A stretch of 64,000 nt of DNA from Lutjanus erythropterus (Eukaryota > Chordata > Actinopteri > Lutjaniformes > Lutjanidae): assembly GCA_020091685.1 (NCBI GenBank), contig CM034595.1, forward strand, positions 42,554,351-42,618,350, given 5' to 3'. The position numbers were made by a program, and so were the translations under genes. Positions 45,905-57,110 of the stretch are shown here, piece after piece. A model generated the notes under the pieces. It ran no database searches. It saw nothing but the letters and a program-made list of their open reading frames with translations, and was not told the DNA's origin. The stretch's first letter is position 1. Every line of letters begins with the position of its first letter.

Positions 45905-46940
45905 ATTCAGGTCAGTTATTTGTTTATTTAAAGGATCCCCAGTAGCTGGTGTCGTGGGATCCACATCTAACATATAACACATGCCACATAACATGCATAA
46001 ACATTTATGATGTTAATTTACATTTAAAAAATGGCATCAATTCATTAAGACAATTAACGTGATTGAATGATTAAAAGTCCTGTTCAGTATATCATCTGCA
46101 TGCCAACAAATACCTCTGCATATTCTTTTTAAGGGTTAACTTATTTTTTATTGGGCAATATTAAGGTGTAGATTGTTTTACTTTATTATAGCTCCGTACA
46201 TGGCAGTTTTTCTCAATAAATTAGTCTTTGGGCCGGTGTACCACAATGTAACTATTACCAGTTAATAAATGTTACCTGTGTTCTTGCAGTAAACTCTTTG
46301 TTCAGAAATAGAAATGTTGGCATCTTCGAGTTAACAGCACAGCTGATCAATGCGGCCGAGCTCGAGGAAATCCTTTGCTCGGTGACGAGCCATGAGAGGC
46401 TGGAGTGCAACTTTTCGGTGCTCATTCTAATAGAGCAGCCCAGAACAAATCTGGCTGCCTTGTTTTGTCTAACATGTAATTTTGGGAGGTTTGTTTTGGA
46501 TGTGGACGACCACACTGTTGAACAACGGTCCAGGTGACACAAAATTAATGATGTAAAAAGTTGAGCCAGTGTGTTTGATTGTACATAGGCAGACTGCATT
46601 CTGGTTACTGCAATGCTTTGGCCTCTGATAGGAAACTCATGTTGCAACACAAAGACCTTCAGTTTTGGTTACATTTAAGATTGATTCATTTGTTTTACTC
46701 CAAGCAAATATTTAACTCAGCTGGACAAAACTTGATATAATTCATGGCATGAAGTTGCAGTGCAATAAACAGCAGAATCATCAGCGTGTATTGTTGTATC
46801 TTATATTTATCGAGGGCAAGTCATTAAAAAAAAGTTGAAAAATTACTGTGGTTGGATCTCAAACCAGATTGAAACTTTGATAAAGCACTGTTTTCATTGA
46901 GAAAAGTGTTAAGTTCATTGAAATCACATTCTCAAGAACA
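45905..46940 (-). mobile_element. Second LINE remnant, different family from its neighbour
   Basis: On the minus strand 46900-46850 encodes 'LSKFQSGLRSNHSNFST' (a finger-region motif of LINE reverse transcriptases). After an internal deletion, 'HADDSAVYCTA' (46789-46757) is the catalytic YADD box with its Tyr replaced by His. The 131-codon frame 46650-46255 follows, with 'HLDRCSTVWSSTSKTNLPKL', 'RQNKAARFVLGCS' and 'LHSSLSWLVTEQRIS' (thumb and C-terminal region). The 3' part contains 'tactggggatcctttaaata' (minus sense, about 45945-45925). The catalytic His substitution, the missing motif A and the absence of an endonuclease show it is defective. It abuts the CR1/L2-type remnant in the same orientation. 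Confidence 0.8.
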
Positions 46941-46984
46941 AGAGCTAAAAAAGGTTAGGGCCTGTAATTACTAAGGATGTTCTC

Positions 46985-47177
46985 ATCTTTGTTTGTCTTC
47001 TTTAATAGAGGCAATGGGATGAAACATCTGTTGGGCCAGTTGGGAAGAGTTTAAAACATCGTTTACATCAAGAAATGTCTTTATTGCTGTTCTTTGCTCT
47101 TCTTTCCATGAACCCTTCAGTTCTGGTATAAATGATGCTACCACAGCGTCTACGCTAACTTCTTCAGGAGCCGCCAT
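46985..47177 (-). pseudogene. Broken RecQ-like DNA helicase fragment
   Basis: An ATG on the minus strand at 47177 opens 'MAAPEEVSVDAVVASF', followed by 'LKGSWKEEQRTAIKTFLDVN' (about 47118-47059). This resembles the N-terminal start of RecQ-like ATP-dependent helicases found in many copies in fish genomes, where '(F)KEEQRTALK.FL.G.DVF' precedes the Walker A motif. Here the frame is lost just before Walker A: a neighbouring frame reads 'LFPTGPTDV' where a GxGKS/T loop is expected, so the ATP-binding Lys is missing. It continues upstream as an open frame to 47408 without recognisable homology. It is a fragment only (about 60 codons), possibly carried by a mobile element. I am fairly, not fully, sure of the family. 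Confidence 0.5.
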
Positions 47178-47640
47178 TGTTTGTACAAGACGAGTCTCTT
47201 CCATGGATGCTTCTCGTTGTCGTTTCACCTGAAACCAAGCCTGTGGCTGCCAGTTGTCCCTCCTAGGACTGATGGGCTGCACCAATAACTTTGAAGCGAT
47301 AACTTGAAACCTGGCGTGCTGGATTCTCGTGTGATCTTGTGATCTTGCAAATCCAGCTGCCTCGCAAGGTAACAACCTTGGTTCAGCATCATCGGAGTGC
47401 ACTTCCAAGGATTTATGCTTTTTGTAACTGGTGAAAAAGTAAAAGATGTGACTTCATTTCTTGCAGAGGCTTTTGCAGAAAACCTGAACCTGCAATTTTT
47501 TTCTTTATGTCTGTGGAAAAAGTCAGAGATTATTACTTTATTAAGTCTGCATTTTGTGTGATGTCTTACCCAAACTGCAGCCAGAGGTAAGTATTTAAAG
47601 CTTAAAGACTTTAATCCCAAGAAATCATGTAGTGTGACAT
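47178..47640 (-). other. Open but unrecognised sequence upstream of the helicase fragment
   Basis: Two overlapping minus frames (131 codons at 47620-47225 and the 5' part of the frame starting at 47408) are open but match no family I know. Together with the helicase fragment they may be one decayed element. Confidence 0.3.
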
Positions 47641-50600
47641 CAGTACATGGCAGAAAACATGCTCGTGTTTGTCACCTCAGCCGGTCTGTGATGCTTTAAG
47701 AAAGGAAACCAAACATCCAGCTTTCTTTGGACAGAATGCTCTTTAGAAATTTGTTTAGTCATTTCCTGGTGGTGGAAATGTGTACATATCCAACACCAAC
47801 ATTTAATTTAGGTAAATAAAAGAAATCATTAGTGTCTCAGCTGGTTAGGGATGTGATGCTCTCCTTTGCTGCAGCTCCACTTTGTGCTTCGGGCTGATAA
47901 GAGAGGTGTATTCTCAGGTAAAAGCTTGGCAACAGTTGCTTTAAGCATCTATCAATTCACCACTTGATTGACACAGTCTGGATGCACTTGTTTCCTCCTG
48001 AGCTGGCACCGGAGTCGGCCGCACTGCACTATGACGTGATCTGTCTTCTTGAGGCCCTCGGAGGTTTCCCTTTTTGGCCTCCAGCCCAACGGCAAGGCCT
48101 CCCAGGTGGGCCGGTGGACACGCCCAGCTCCCTCACCGGGGCGTCACAACGAACAAAGCCCTCTGACTCCTTCATCCCCCTGGAGAATATCTCTCTGTTT
48201 CTCCCTCCTGCTTTCCTGTGAAACAAATGATTTTCTGTGGCTGATGACTGAGGAACACACGCCCGCTGTATGCGTTCTCGTGTGATCCATAGACAATCAG
48301 ACAATGGCTTCCCCCCCCGTTGTTGTCAGTGCATCTTGTTCTGTCTTGGCAACGTTTGTCTTCAGACATTGTTGCTTTTTTCTATTGTTTATGGTCAATT
48401 TTGCAAATGAATGTTTATTCTGCTCCTTACTGAAAAATGAAAAACTATTTATTTGCTTTGTTTTGTAACTTTTTTTTTTCCTGTTGATGGGTTGTTTGGT
48501 GAAAATAAGTTTGAATATACAATAAAGAATCAGAGTCTTTGAATTTGCCTCAAATCATAAATGCTCTTCAGAAAATGTCATCTTTTGTTTAATGCTTGGC
48601 TGCTTGGTTTGATAGCCGGTACTTTAATTGCGAAAGTCGAGTCTTTGTGGCAACAACACTGAGTCTTGACAACTTCATCAAATGCAGAGGTGTTTTTAGT
48701 AAAAATCTAAAGTTTGTCACGGACAAAACATCCCTCATATCCTTTGAAAAACTGGTCGCTCAAAGCTTTATCCCTGTAAACCTTCATAATCCATAAAAAG
48801 ACTACTGTATATTACACACGATTTTTCCTTATGTGTGACAGCTCAGAATAATGTACAGTAATCATCATAGCAATAATATATGACAGACTGACAATGACAG
48901 CAGGTTTTTGGGATGTTTGAAAGCCCAAAATTAGGCCATTCAAAGACAGGTGGCTCCCCTGAGGATAAAATCCTTCGCATGATGGACCTCGCAGTGGCTT
49001 GAGATTATAAAAAATTAGTGTTGTCCCCTGAAAGTTGATCAGACACCCCTCAGATTCTTCAAGTTAAGCAGTCTTTTCTTGTTGTTGTTTTTTTTTGTTT
49101 GTTCGGTCCCCAGAAGTAGCTGCGGAGTGAGCGTTCCTCACTGTCACTCTGCTCTCTGGGGTAAAATCATCTCACTACTTAAAGTCGTCTCCACTCGGTG
49201 AAGATGTCTGTGATGGGTACAAACCCAGGGTGACCCAGGGCCTGGATTATTCTTCCAAACGGACGCATACTGAGACACACACTGCAGACACACAGTAGTT
49301 CTGAAACTGAGATACTGCAGCTGTCAAGAAGAAGAGAGCTTCTGAGATAACATCATTTCTACCTTCTGCTTTGTGGTGAATTTGCAGCTCACAGCAACTT
49401 AACATGATACAGTATCTGACACAATGCACACATCAGCTCAGCAGACTTGGCTTTTTTTCTATATTACGGGAATATTGCTGATGGCCTACATGAAAATAAA
49501 GGAACGTGTAGTCAAATATTCATATTTAAAGCCAAGTGTGATTCAACAAAACGACAAGCTGGATTGCTTATTTTATATTGTTTGGCTTGTTACTTCATTT
49601 AAAAGTTTGACCTTCACTGTGCAGAATCATGCATGTGCAGAGTTTGACACTTGAAGGCTGTTTTGTCATTCATCTGTTGAAGGTGAAAAGGCTCTCTGTG
49701 CTCAAATTAAATCTCAGTCTAAGAGGTGTCTGGAGCAGCACGGCTAGTTTGAAGCACATCAAGGCCCAATGTGCAACTTATACAGTGCGATGTGGAAACA
49801 TCCAGTACCCACTGAGAATAGACTTTTCACTGAAGATGCAATTAAACTTTTGAATTTAATAAGAAAAACAATATTTGCATTGTTTTCCTGAGGAATGAGT
49901 AAATATATTGCTGAATAATTTCTAAAAAGCTTAATGAACTTGAACTGGAAAAATCATGACAGACAAAAATATGCATTTTATATTAAAACATGTTTGGCAG
50001 GACCATGGAAGACTTTTTTATACACATATTTTTTTCCAGCTTAAACATGATATACAAAAAAAAAAACAAGCAAATCTGCAGCAAAAGTAAAAGATTTGTC
50101 GCTACTGTTGAAGCTCACAGATCATTTACTTGATGAAAACAACTCGAAGCCTTTATCAAAATCAGGAACCGAAGAGTTAAGACTTTAAAATCATTTTAAA
50201 GAGTTAAACCCAGGAGCTGCTTTACTGACATGCAGTGGGAGACACAGTTAGTGGAATCAAAGTCAGTTGATTTCACTGGGATGTAACTGGGTTACAGTTC
50301 AACTGCACAAAAACAGTTTCAGGATTATTCGCCAGGGAAGCAGCTGTGGGTTTTGGTGAAAGTGCAGATTAAAGCTTTTGTTCTCTGGTTTTGTGGTTCA
50401 GTGGCTCGGGGATAGAGTTATTCATTTTTATCAATAGTGGGTGAACTATCTCAGATCACAAGCATTATTGTAGATTTTTGCCTGGGTTAATAATTTTTCC
50501 CAAAGGCTACCCCAATTTTGTGAACTTACAGAAATTTAGAGCTGATCCAACCAGTCCCTTAAATATTAGAAACAAAGTCTGTAATTTATTTTAACAATCA

Positions 50601-51575
50601 TGTTTTTACAATCATGACTCCAGAGGGAGGAAGGTAAAGACTGAACGCACCAGATATTTTGCTTCCATAGAACAGAATAGAATAGAAATCACATTGTCTG
50701 CATATGTGGAGATACGCGCACACGTTTACTGTTTTCTAGTCTGCTGAAGGCGGCTGATCAGTCCACTATTTTGATCAGACTGAATAATCTTATCAACTGC
50801 GGGATAGAAGTTGTGTACTGGCTTCATCTTAAAGCAGTTTCACTGATATAGTGAAATATGATGGAATATAGATGGATTAGCACAAAATTGTGTAGAGATA
50901 TTCATGGCTTCCAAATGATTCATCCTACTGACACTGGAGATCATCTGGCTTTTCATCTAGTGCCAACATGAGGTCGCACTTATAGTTTTCATGTCTCGAT
51001 GTCTAGTTCTGATGTCCACTAGCGGATGATTTGCTATGAAACTTGTGTTCAGACATTCATGTTTGCCTCAGGATGACAGAGGGGTGGTCTTGACTTGCCT
51101 CCACTCAAACTGGAGGATTTTTTTTTTTGGGGGGACCAAAATTACATGTGTGGAACTTCCTCTCGTCAGACCACGGCGCAGATGAAATAACTGAACCTTG
51201 GTCAGACTGAAAAATGTGTTCTTGGTCTGCGTCTGGATCTGAATCCTAAAGAGCGAGTTGGAAGAAAATCAAAATCGACACTTCTCAATTATTTTCCAAG
51301 AGGTTGAAAGAAAGAGGGATTAAATTGAATTTAACTGACAACATGCTGACATCAGACATACACACATCTACAAACCAGTCAATTGCAAGGGAGACGCAGC
51401 TCGCGTAGGTGATGATGACAGAACAAAGGTATGTCATGTATAGTTCTTTAGTGGGCTCGCATAATTACAATATGAAGCCAAACTAACCGGATCAAATGTC
51501 TAAAGTAAACATTTTCAGATGTAAAATAACCCTTAAACACTTTCTTGAAAGTCCAGGACATTCTGTAGTACATCT
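47641..51575. other. Mostly unique DNA
   Basis: A GC-moderate block at 47960-48310 is open on both strands (65-91 codons) but unrecognised, and is a possible conserved non-coding block. The remainder is AT-rich with no gene. A 'tacaataaagaatcagag' run at 48519-48536 contains an AATAAA signal without transcript evidence. Confidence 0.3.
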
Positions 51576-51576
51576 C

Positions 51577-52345
51577 AGTGGCAGAGATGAGAAAAACAAA
51601 TACTTACCTACAAATAATTAATAAGTATTTTTCAGATATCTGTGCTTTACTTGAACATTACTTTCTCTAACTTCCTACATTTGAACACAAATATCTGCAC
51701 TTTCTACTCAGCGTAACAAGACATAACAAGACAAAAACAATGCAACAAAAAATAATGAGATGAAAATGGCGTAAAAGATGTAACAATGCGAAAACAAAGT
51801 AAAAAGTCATAACAAGATGATAATAGTATAAAAGACATAACAAGACGGAAACCACGTCAAAGACATAATGAGATGAAAACAAAGTAACAAGACATAACAA
51901 GAAGAAAAGGGAATAATAGACGTTACAAGATGAAAACAGAGTAATAAGAAAAGATAAAAATGGTGCAAAAGACATAAGATGAAACAGAGTAATGAGACAT
52001 AACAGGACAAAAATGACATAAAAGATGTAACAAGACTAAAACAAAGGAACAAGATGAAAACAATTTGACAATGCATAACTAAACAAAAATGACCAAAAAA
52101 AGAGACGAACAGAGAGGGAGACCCAACTGGAAAAAATTAAGGTTCAGTTAGCATTGCACAGAAACAGTCAGCAGAAATATCTTTCAGCGGGTTACTTTTT
52201 CCTTTTCACTTTGAGTACGTTTCAGAGCCTGTACTTCTTCATTTTTACTTAAGTAAATAAGTTGAATCAGGACTTTTGTTTTTACAAAAGTATCCGTACA
52301 TCCACTTGAGTACAGCAGCATGTGTGTGCTTTTGCCACCTCTGCA
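51577..52345 (-). mobile_element. MITE-like element with an internal minisatellite
   Basis: On the minus strand the right end reads GCAGAGGTGGCAAAAG, then 'tgtactcaagtggatg', 'aaagtcctgattcaactt', 'atttacttaagtaaaaatg' and 'aagtacaggctctgaaacg', an unmistakable phrase series of a very common teleost repeat. The other end on plus begins CAGTGGCAGAGATGAG followed by 'aaatact', so the termini are crudely inverted. The interior at 51713-52095 has expanded into a tandem array. No coding capacity. Confidence 0.7.
51713..52095 (+). repeat. Degenerate minisatellite, unit about 25-30 bp
   Basis: A repeating theme of 'gacataacaaga(t/c)g/aaaa' alternating with 'acaaagtaacaa', more than ten imperfect units. 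The minus-strand open frames across it (89 and 102 codons, rich in Leu/Phe/Ser/Val) are translation artefacts of the repeat and only mimic membrane segments. Confidence 0.75.
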
Positions 52346-54045
52346 CAGAGGGGAGCCTGTCAAATTCAAAAAGCAGACGTGAATTTTAGGGACATTTTCT
52401 TCACCAGGAGAACTACATCAGAGAGAGCACTTACAGTCTTTGCCTATTTGCTTGAAATTGTTGAACTAAGAAGAAAATCTCAACACAAATCTCAACACTT
52501 GTGTCCGTCACATTTAAACCCTCCCTTGTTGTCTCTTGTGTTTCGTTTTCGTGTATTTATTCTTAGGGTATTTGTTTACCAGCCATTTATAGCAGCACAA
52601 AATCTGAATAATTAGATGCACTGCTACTCTTAACAAGCAGAGATGGAACCATCTTGCAGCATCTGGAATCCACATTGTTGCAGCTTTTTTACTGTCCGTG
52701 TGCAGCAGACTAATGGTTCCATAGGAAGAGGCATCGCTGCTGCTCGAGCATCAGCCGTGAGCAGAGTAATGGGTCCATAGGAGGACAGGAATGAGTCAGG
52801 GCCATGCTGGAGGGCCCAGCAGTCTTCCTCATTCTCCAGTGCAGTGTTGCACAAGCCTGCTGAGAGTACAGTGTCATTACAGCTCCCACAAACATGTGGA
52901 GACAGGGGCTCCTCATTTAGCCAAACGATCACTTAGCTCCAAAGCTGCGATGAGACGCCGAAGCCCGTGGAGAGCAGGAAGTGTTTGAGGAGTTATTCAA
53001 ACATTTGCAAAGCCAATAACTCCACTAAATCTACCAGGATGCCTCATATTTACATTTGATTCTGTGAAACCCTCCCCCACAAAAACAATAACGTGGCATC
53101 GAAGAAAAATTAGCCCTAAATAATGTAATGGCATCCTCTTTGAATCTCGGTTGGTGTCAGGTTTACACATTAAGCATAGTGGGTTATAGATGGAACTTTA
53201 TTAAAGGTACTTGTGCTGATGATGAAGAAAGTGTTCTGCAGGCATTATGGAGCAAATTGCAGAGATTATGAAAAGAAGAATGTTTATTAAACATGTGAAC
53301 CCACGGAGCAGTCGATCACCCACAGGAGATTGCCCTAAGATGTACTTCAAGTGCCTGTTTTTGATTTACTCTCAACAGCGACCACTTCTTCTGTCATTAC
53401 CTCTCTCATCAAAAATTACTGTACCTCCCAAAGATCAGCTAACTGAAGCAAAATGTGAACACAGTCTTCTGGTTAAATTCAGACTTGAAGTCCCTCCCCT
53501 TCCGGTGGACCACAATGGGACCTTACTTTGGAAAAAAATATGAAATTTAGTCAGTGGCGAGAGACAAACAATCTTTTGATCCTGTTAGAAGTCTCACAAA
53601 TCACACATACCTGTGAGATGTGTGATGCCAATTTAAAAGAAAAGTTCACCTATCAAGAAAGTTACTGTTTGTCATAAAACTGTAGATTAATAACACTGTG
53701 AAGATGCCACTTTTTTTTCAGATCGAGTACAAGTACAAGTACTTACATTTGGGTACTTGCCGATATGAGTACTTAGTAATGCAATTACAGTTCTTACAGT
53801 AACTTCAAAAACATGTTTTATTTTCATCAGATGTTCCTCACTTTCTAAATCTAACAAATTGTTGTTGTTGTTTCCTGCTGCTACTGTAACCATAGTTACT
53901 GTACACTGTAACCAAACTAACTAGCTAACACCAGCTGTATATAACAGAGGACAGCAGTTAGCCTAGCAGTTAGCAGTTAGCCAACAAGTCAACTAAACTA
54001 AACTACTACTACTAAATCTCCTTTGTACAGTACAATGCCGTCAAA
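52346..54045. other. Unique DNA with a moderately GC block at 52630-52990
   Basis: The minus frame 52932-52630 (100 codons, opened by GTG and preceded directly by TAA) has mixed, protein-like composition but no recognised domain. An internal near-repeat, 'taatggttccatagga' / 'taatgggtccatagga', occurs at 52711 and 52768. The block 53080-53200 is repeat-free and CNE-like. At 53705-53830 the wording 'gagtacaagtacttacat' hints at another common teleost repeat. Confidence 0.3.
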
Positions 54046-54049
54046 CTGG

Positions 54050-54486
54050 CATTATAACATGTAATGACACCTTTATGACAAGACCAAATGGCGCCACTTT
54101 AGTTGAAGCATTTGACAGTGTAATAAGACTTAATGAAATATTTATGAGAAGTCTGAAATGTACCAGTTTATTTGAGGTCAAGGAAAATATTCATGACACA
54201 TTTATAATGGTCTTATGATGGCCACTGACAAAGCCAAACACACACACAACAGTTAAATGTGATGTTAAAACATGAAACTAAACGGTTTCTTTAAGTTTGA
54301 TCATGTTATAGTGACAAAGACATGAGGTTAATGTCAAGTTGTCAGAACAGAGACATCTCAAACAATGTCAGCTTTGCATTAAAAATGTCATAATTGACTG
54401 AATGACACTTAATGACAAGTCATAAACATGTCTTATATAAACCTATAAACATATGTCTCATGCACACCCCTTAAATAAAGTGTTAA
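54050..54486 (+). repeat. Teleost MITE-like repeat ('tgacacttaatgacaagtcataa')
   Basis: An ordered phrase series, 'aatgacacctttatgacaag', 'atggtcttatgatggccactg', 'gacatctcaaacaatgtcag', 'tttgcattaaaaatgtcata', 'attgactgaatgacactt', 'gacaagtcataaacatgtct', ends near 'aataaagtgttaa'. This matches an abundant teleost element built of TGTCAT/ATGACA words. No coding capacity. Confidence 0.7.
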
Positions 54487-54884
54487 TGATAATTTAGATA
54501 TTTTTTTTTTACAGTTGGTTATCTGTGACTTGATCAGTTTTATTCTAGGGGAAAAGAAACTACAACAACCATTTATTCCATGTGTCGCCTTTTCTACGCC
54601 TGCCTTAAACCAAATATTTTCATTTTTGTAATAGAGGCACAACTGAGCTAACTAATTATGGTAGATATTAAATAAAATAGTGAATTGCTATTCAAATTCA
54701 ACACTGGAATATTTGGGGGTAGGTGATTACATGAAATGCCATTTGCCAGGGAGTTTTTATTTTTATTTTGTTTAATGAAATTTACACTCTAAGAGATCAG
54801 CAACTATTAAACCCTGCAGATACAATGCAGCACACAGTATTGTTGTTATTTTGTGATACTGATGACTCTTAAGATATTCAATAT

Positions 54885-55480
54885 CTTAAAGGGACAGTTC
54901 ACGCCAAAATCAAAAGCACATATTTTTCCCTTTCCCAGATCATTTTTGGGTGAGTTTTGTGATATATCATCTCTGCCTTCTTTTGAATATAATGTAACTA
55001 CGTGACACTCACAGGACAGTCTCCCAGGTTTCATTGCTAAAACAGGGTGGAAACAATAAGGGAGTTTAAAAACAAAAAACAACTACACTACTGAACCAGT
55101 CCAATGTCTTTTTAGGACAGCTCTTCATATTGAGGCAGTGAAAATGTGTGCTTTTTACTGTTTCCAGTATGGCATGTCCTTGAAAAGATGTAAGGGCCGT
55201 AGGTTTGCCAGCAGCTGTTCTCACCATTGTTCGAGCAGCTAGCTTGCATTAAAAATCCTCAGACAATCGTAGGTGATGAGACGTCTGTTTGGAATCGTGA
55301 GACCAAGACTCGGCTTGTGGTGCTCAAAGCGCCAAAAAATACAGATGAAAAATTTTATCCACAGACTTTGGTGTGAGCAGTAGGAACTAGTTTCTCTCTA
55401 CCGAACTACATCCACCAACCGAATCATCATGCAGAAAGAAGTGTGCATCTACTCATGGAGGAGAGGTTACAGCTGAGCCA
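54885..55480 (+). mobile_element. TTAA-type teleost repeat, largest copy
   Basis: The start TTAAAGGGACAGTTCACGCC is followed by 'aaaatcaaaagcacatattt', 'tgccttcttttgaatataat' and, further in, 'tctctaccgaactacatcc', 'gcagaaagaagtgtgcatct', all phrases of one common family. The expected inverted right end is not visible, so the copy is truncated. Same family as 22268 and 22890. Confidence 0.65.
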
Positions 55481-56868
55481 AGGAGGACAGCATTAATGTC
55501 TACACTTCACACTGTCATGTTTTACCTTTCTGCACCACAATTAAACACAAATATCAGTGCTTATATAAAGAATCACCTAACAATAAAGTAAAAACAAAAA
55601 ATATGAGCTAGCACATAACTGAATTTAATATCAACAGGACAACAATTAAATAAAAAATAAGAAAAAATACAATAATCAGGGGTATCACAATTTCAATATT
55701 AAATTAACAATTTCCATGATGGAAATCAAAGGCTGAATCTGTGATTCTCCCACTTTTTTTCCCTCTTTTCTCTGTTTTGTGTCATGGAGAAAACTGCTTT
55801 AATAAAGTGTTTTAATATTTGCACAAGAAACTGAGTTGATGTCAAATGAGTGAGCTGAGTCATACCGCAGCCATGAGCTTCAGATCACTGGATGCCAAAC
55901 TGCATCGCTGGGGAGCCAAAGAAATGACTGGTGCCTGAACAGTTTCATTTAATATGGCTGATCTGAATTGTTTTCCATTACAAATCCTCAGTCTTTATAA
56001 AGTAACAGAGATTTAAATGAACATGTTAGTCATGAGACTGATGGCAGAAGATGCAGTATGGCAAAAAAAACAACAAAAAAAACAACAACAACAACTTCAT
56101 TTCCATGTCAAAAGAACAGTTAATAATGAGCTTCCAATGTTTACTATTGAAACCTCCTGGGAATGACAACGCTGCAAATAGATTCATACATTTCAGAAAT
56201 GTTTCCCCACTACATGACAGCGCAAAAGTCAGTTTTTTTTATAAACATGGCACAATATTATGATAATGCTCCAAAATTAACAGAAGAAGCTGTTAAAGAT
56301 AAAGATGCACAATGACATGTTGAAGAAGGATCTAAATCTTCTGCCCTAAAAGAAGCACTTTAACAATGACAGTTCTGCGTGTGGGAAAGACTTTGTAATT
56401 ATACTATTTCTTATGATAATGACCCGTATTTTCAGCTTTTAAGAATCAAGCTGACTCATGTGCTCATGAGAGACTTTTGACACGATACTGATTCTGTATC
56501 TAAGCTTTGTTGGCTGGCATATATTGAATAATTTGGACAAAATATCAATCAGTACATCCATATTTGAACGAAGCAGCATTTTTGATAACGACATTGAACC
56601 AAATGCGTATTGTGAAAGAGGTTTCTCATTGTACTGAACTCGCTGGGAATCAACACCACTCTAAAGAGCTTTCAGCCTGTTTTTGTAATCAGGCTGTGTG
56701 TTCGAGTTTGCTCAAAGGTTACAAATCGTGACCCTGGTTCTATGAGTGCTGGTAAATTACTAAATACAACCACAACCAAGGATGTTGTCAGCCAGCCCTG
56801 TCTTCTAAAGTTCATATACAACAACATTTTGAGGAGAACATACTGTAATGCCGACTGAAATACGTTTT
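55481..56868. other. Unique AT-rich DNA
   Basis: An (AAC)n-like run is at 56063-56094. No gene; the 70-codon frame at 56051 is driven by that run. Confidence 0.35.
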
Positions 56869-56870
56869 CT

Positions 56871-57110
56871 ACACTGTAAAAACAATAAAGTTGAGAAAAC
56901 GCAAATTACTTCAACAGATTTTTAGGTTTGTGCCCGACTCAAGCTCTTAAGTTCTGAAAAAGTTTTACTAACTAACAATAATAATATTTTGTTGAGATTA
57001 ATTTACCTTTCTTCTTCAGATAAACTTGAATCTCTGAGTTTTAGAAACTCCACAAGAAATATAATTATTATTCAGATATATTAAGTAAAATGATTTAAGT
57101 GAAAGTGAAT
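56871..57110 (+). repeat. Possible MITE ('acactgtaaaaa')
   Basis: The start ACACTGTAAAAACAATAAAG, followed by AT-rich sequence with 'acttcaaca', 'ttgagattaattta' and 'tagaaactccac', is in the style of a teleost 'cactgtaaaaa' MITE. The opposite end (tttttacagtg) is not seen. Confidence 0.4.

Larger units (their letters stand above)
44101..45905 (-). mobile_element. CR1/L2-type LINE, reverse transcriptase remnant with nested insertions
   Basis: On the minus strand the following appear in order: 'SAFDAIHHS' (about 45875-45847; motif A, the catalytic-Asp region), 'RWVGLSDSILNWF', a degraded 'PQG' region, 'YTDDTQLY' (about 45625-45602; catalytic YxDD motif C), 'KQWMS.KFLKFNDDTT', 'FEAHISKVTKSTFFHLRN', 'KLQKVQNSATKLL' via frameshifts, then 'LH*LPVSFNIDFKVLLLT' (about 44690-44640, with TGG changed to the stop TAG). 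The 3' end at about 44101 carries the usual 'tatataaataaaggcc' tail (minus sense) with an expanded (TA)n. The element was a non-LTR retrotransposon. It is dead: multiple stops and frameshifts, no endonuclease domain, and two later insertions (a SINE at 45131-45325 and a LINE-like 3' tail at 44697-44985). Confidence 0.85.

Noticed and set aside
51667..52076. Leu/Phe/Ser/Val-rich frames resembling a multi-pass membrane protein
   Set aside because: They are translations of the imperfect minisatellite at 51713-52095.
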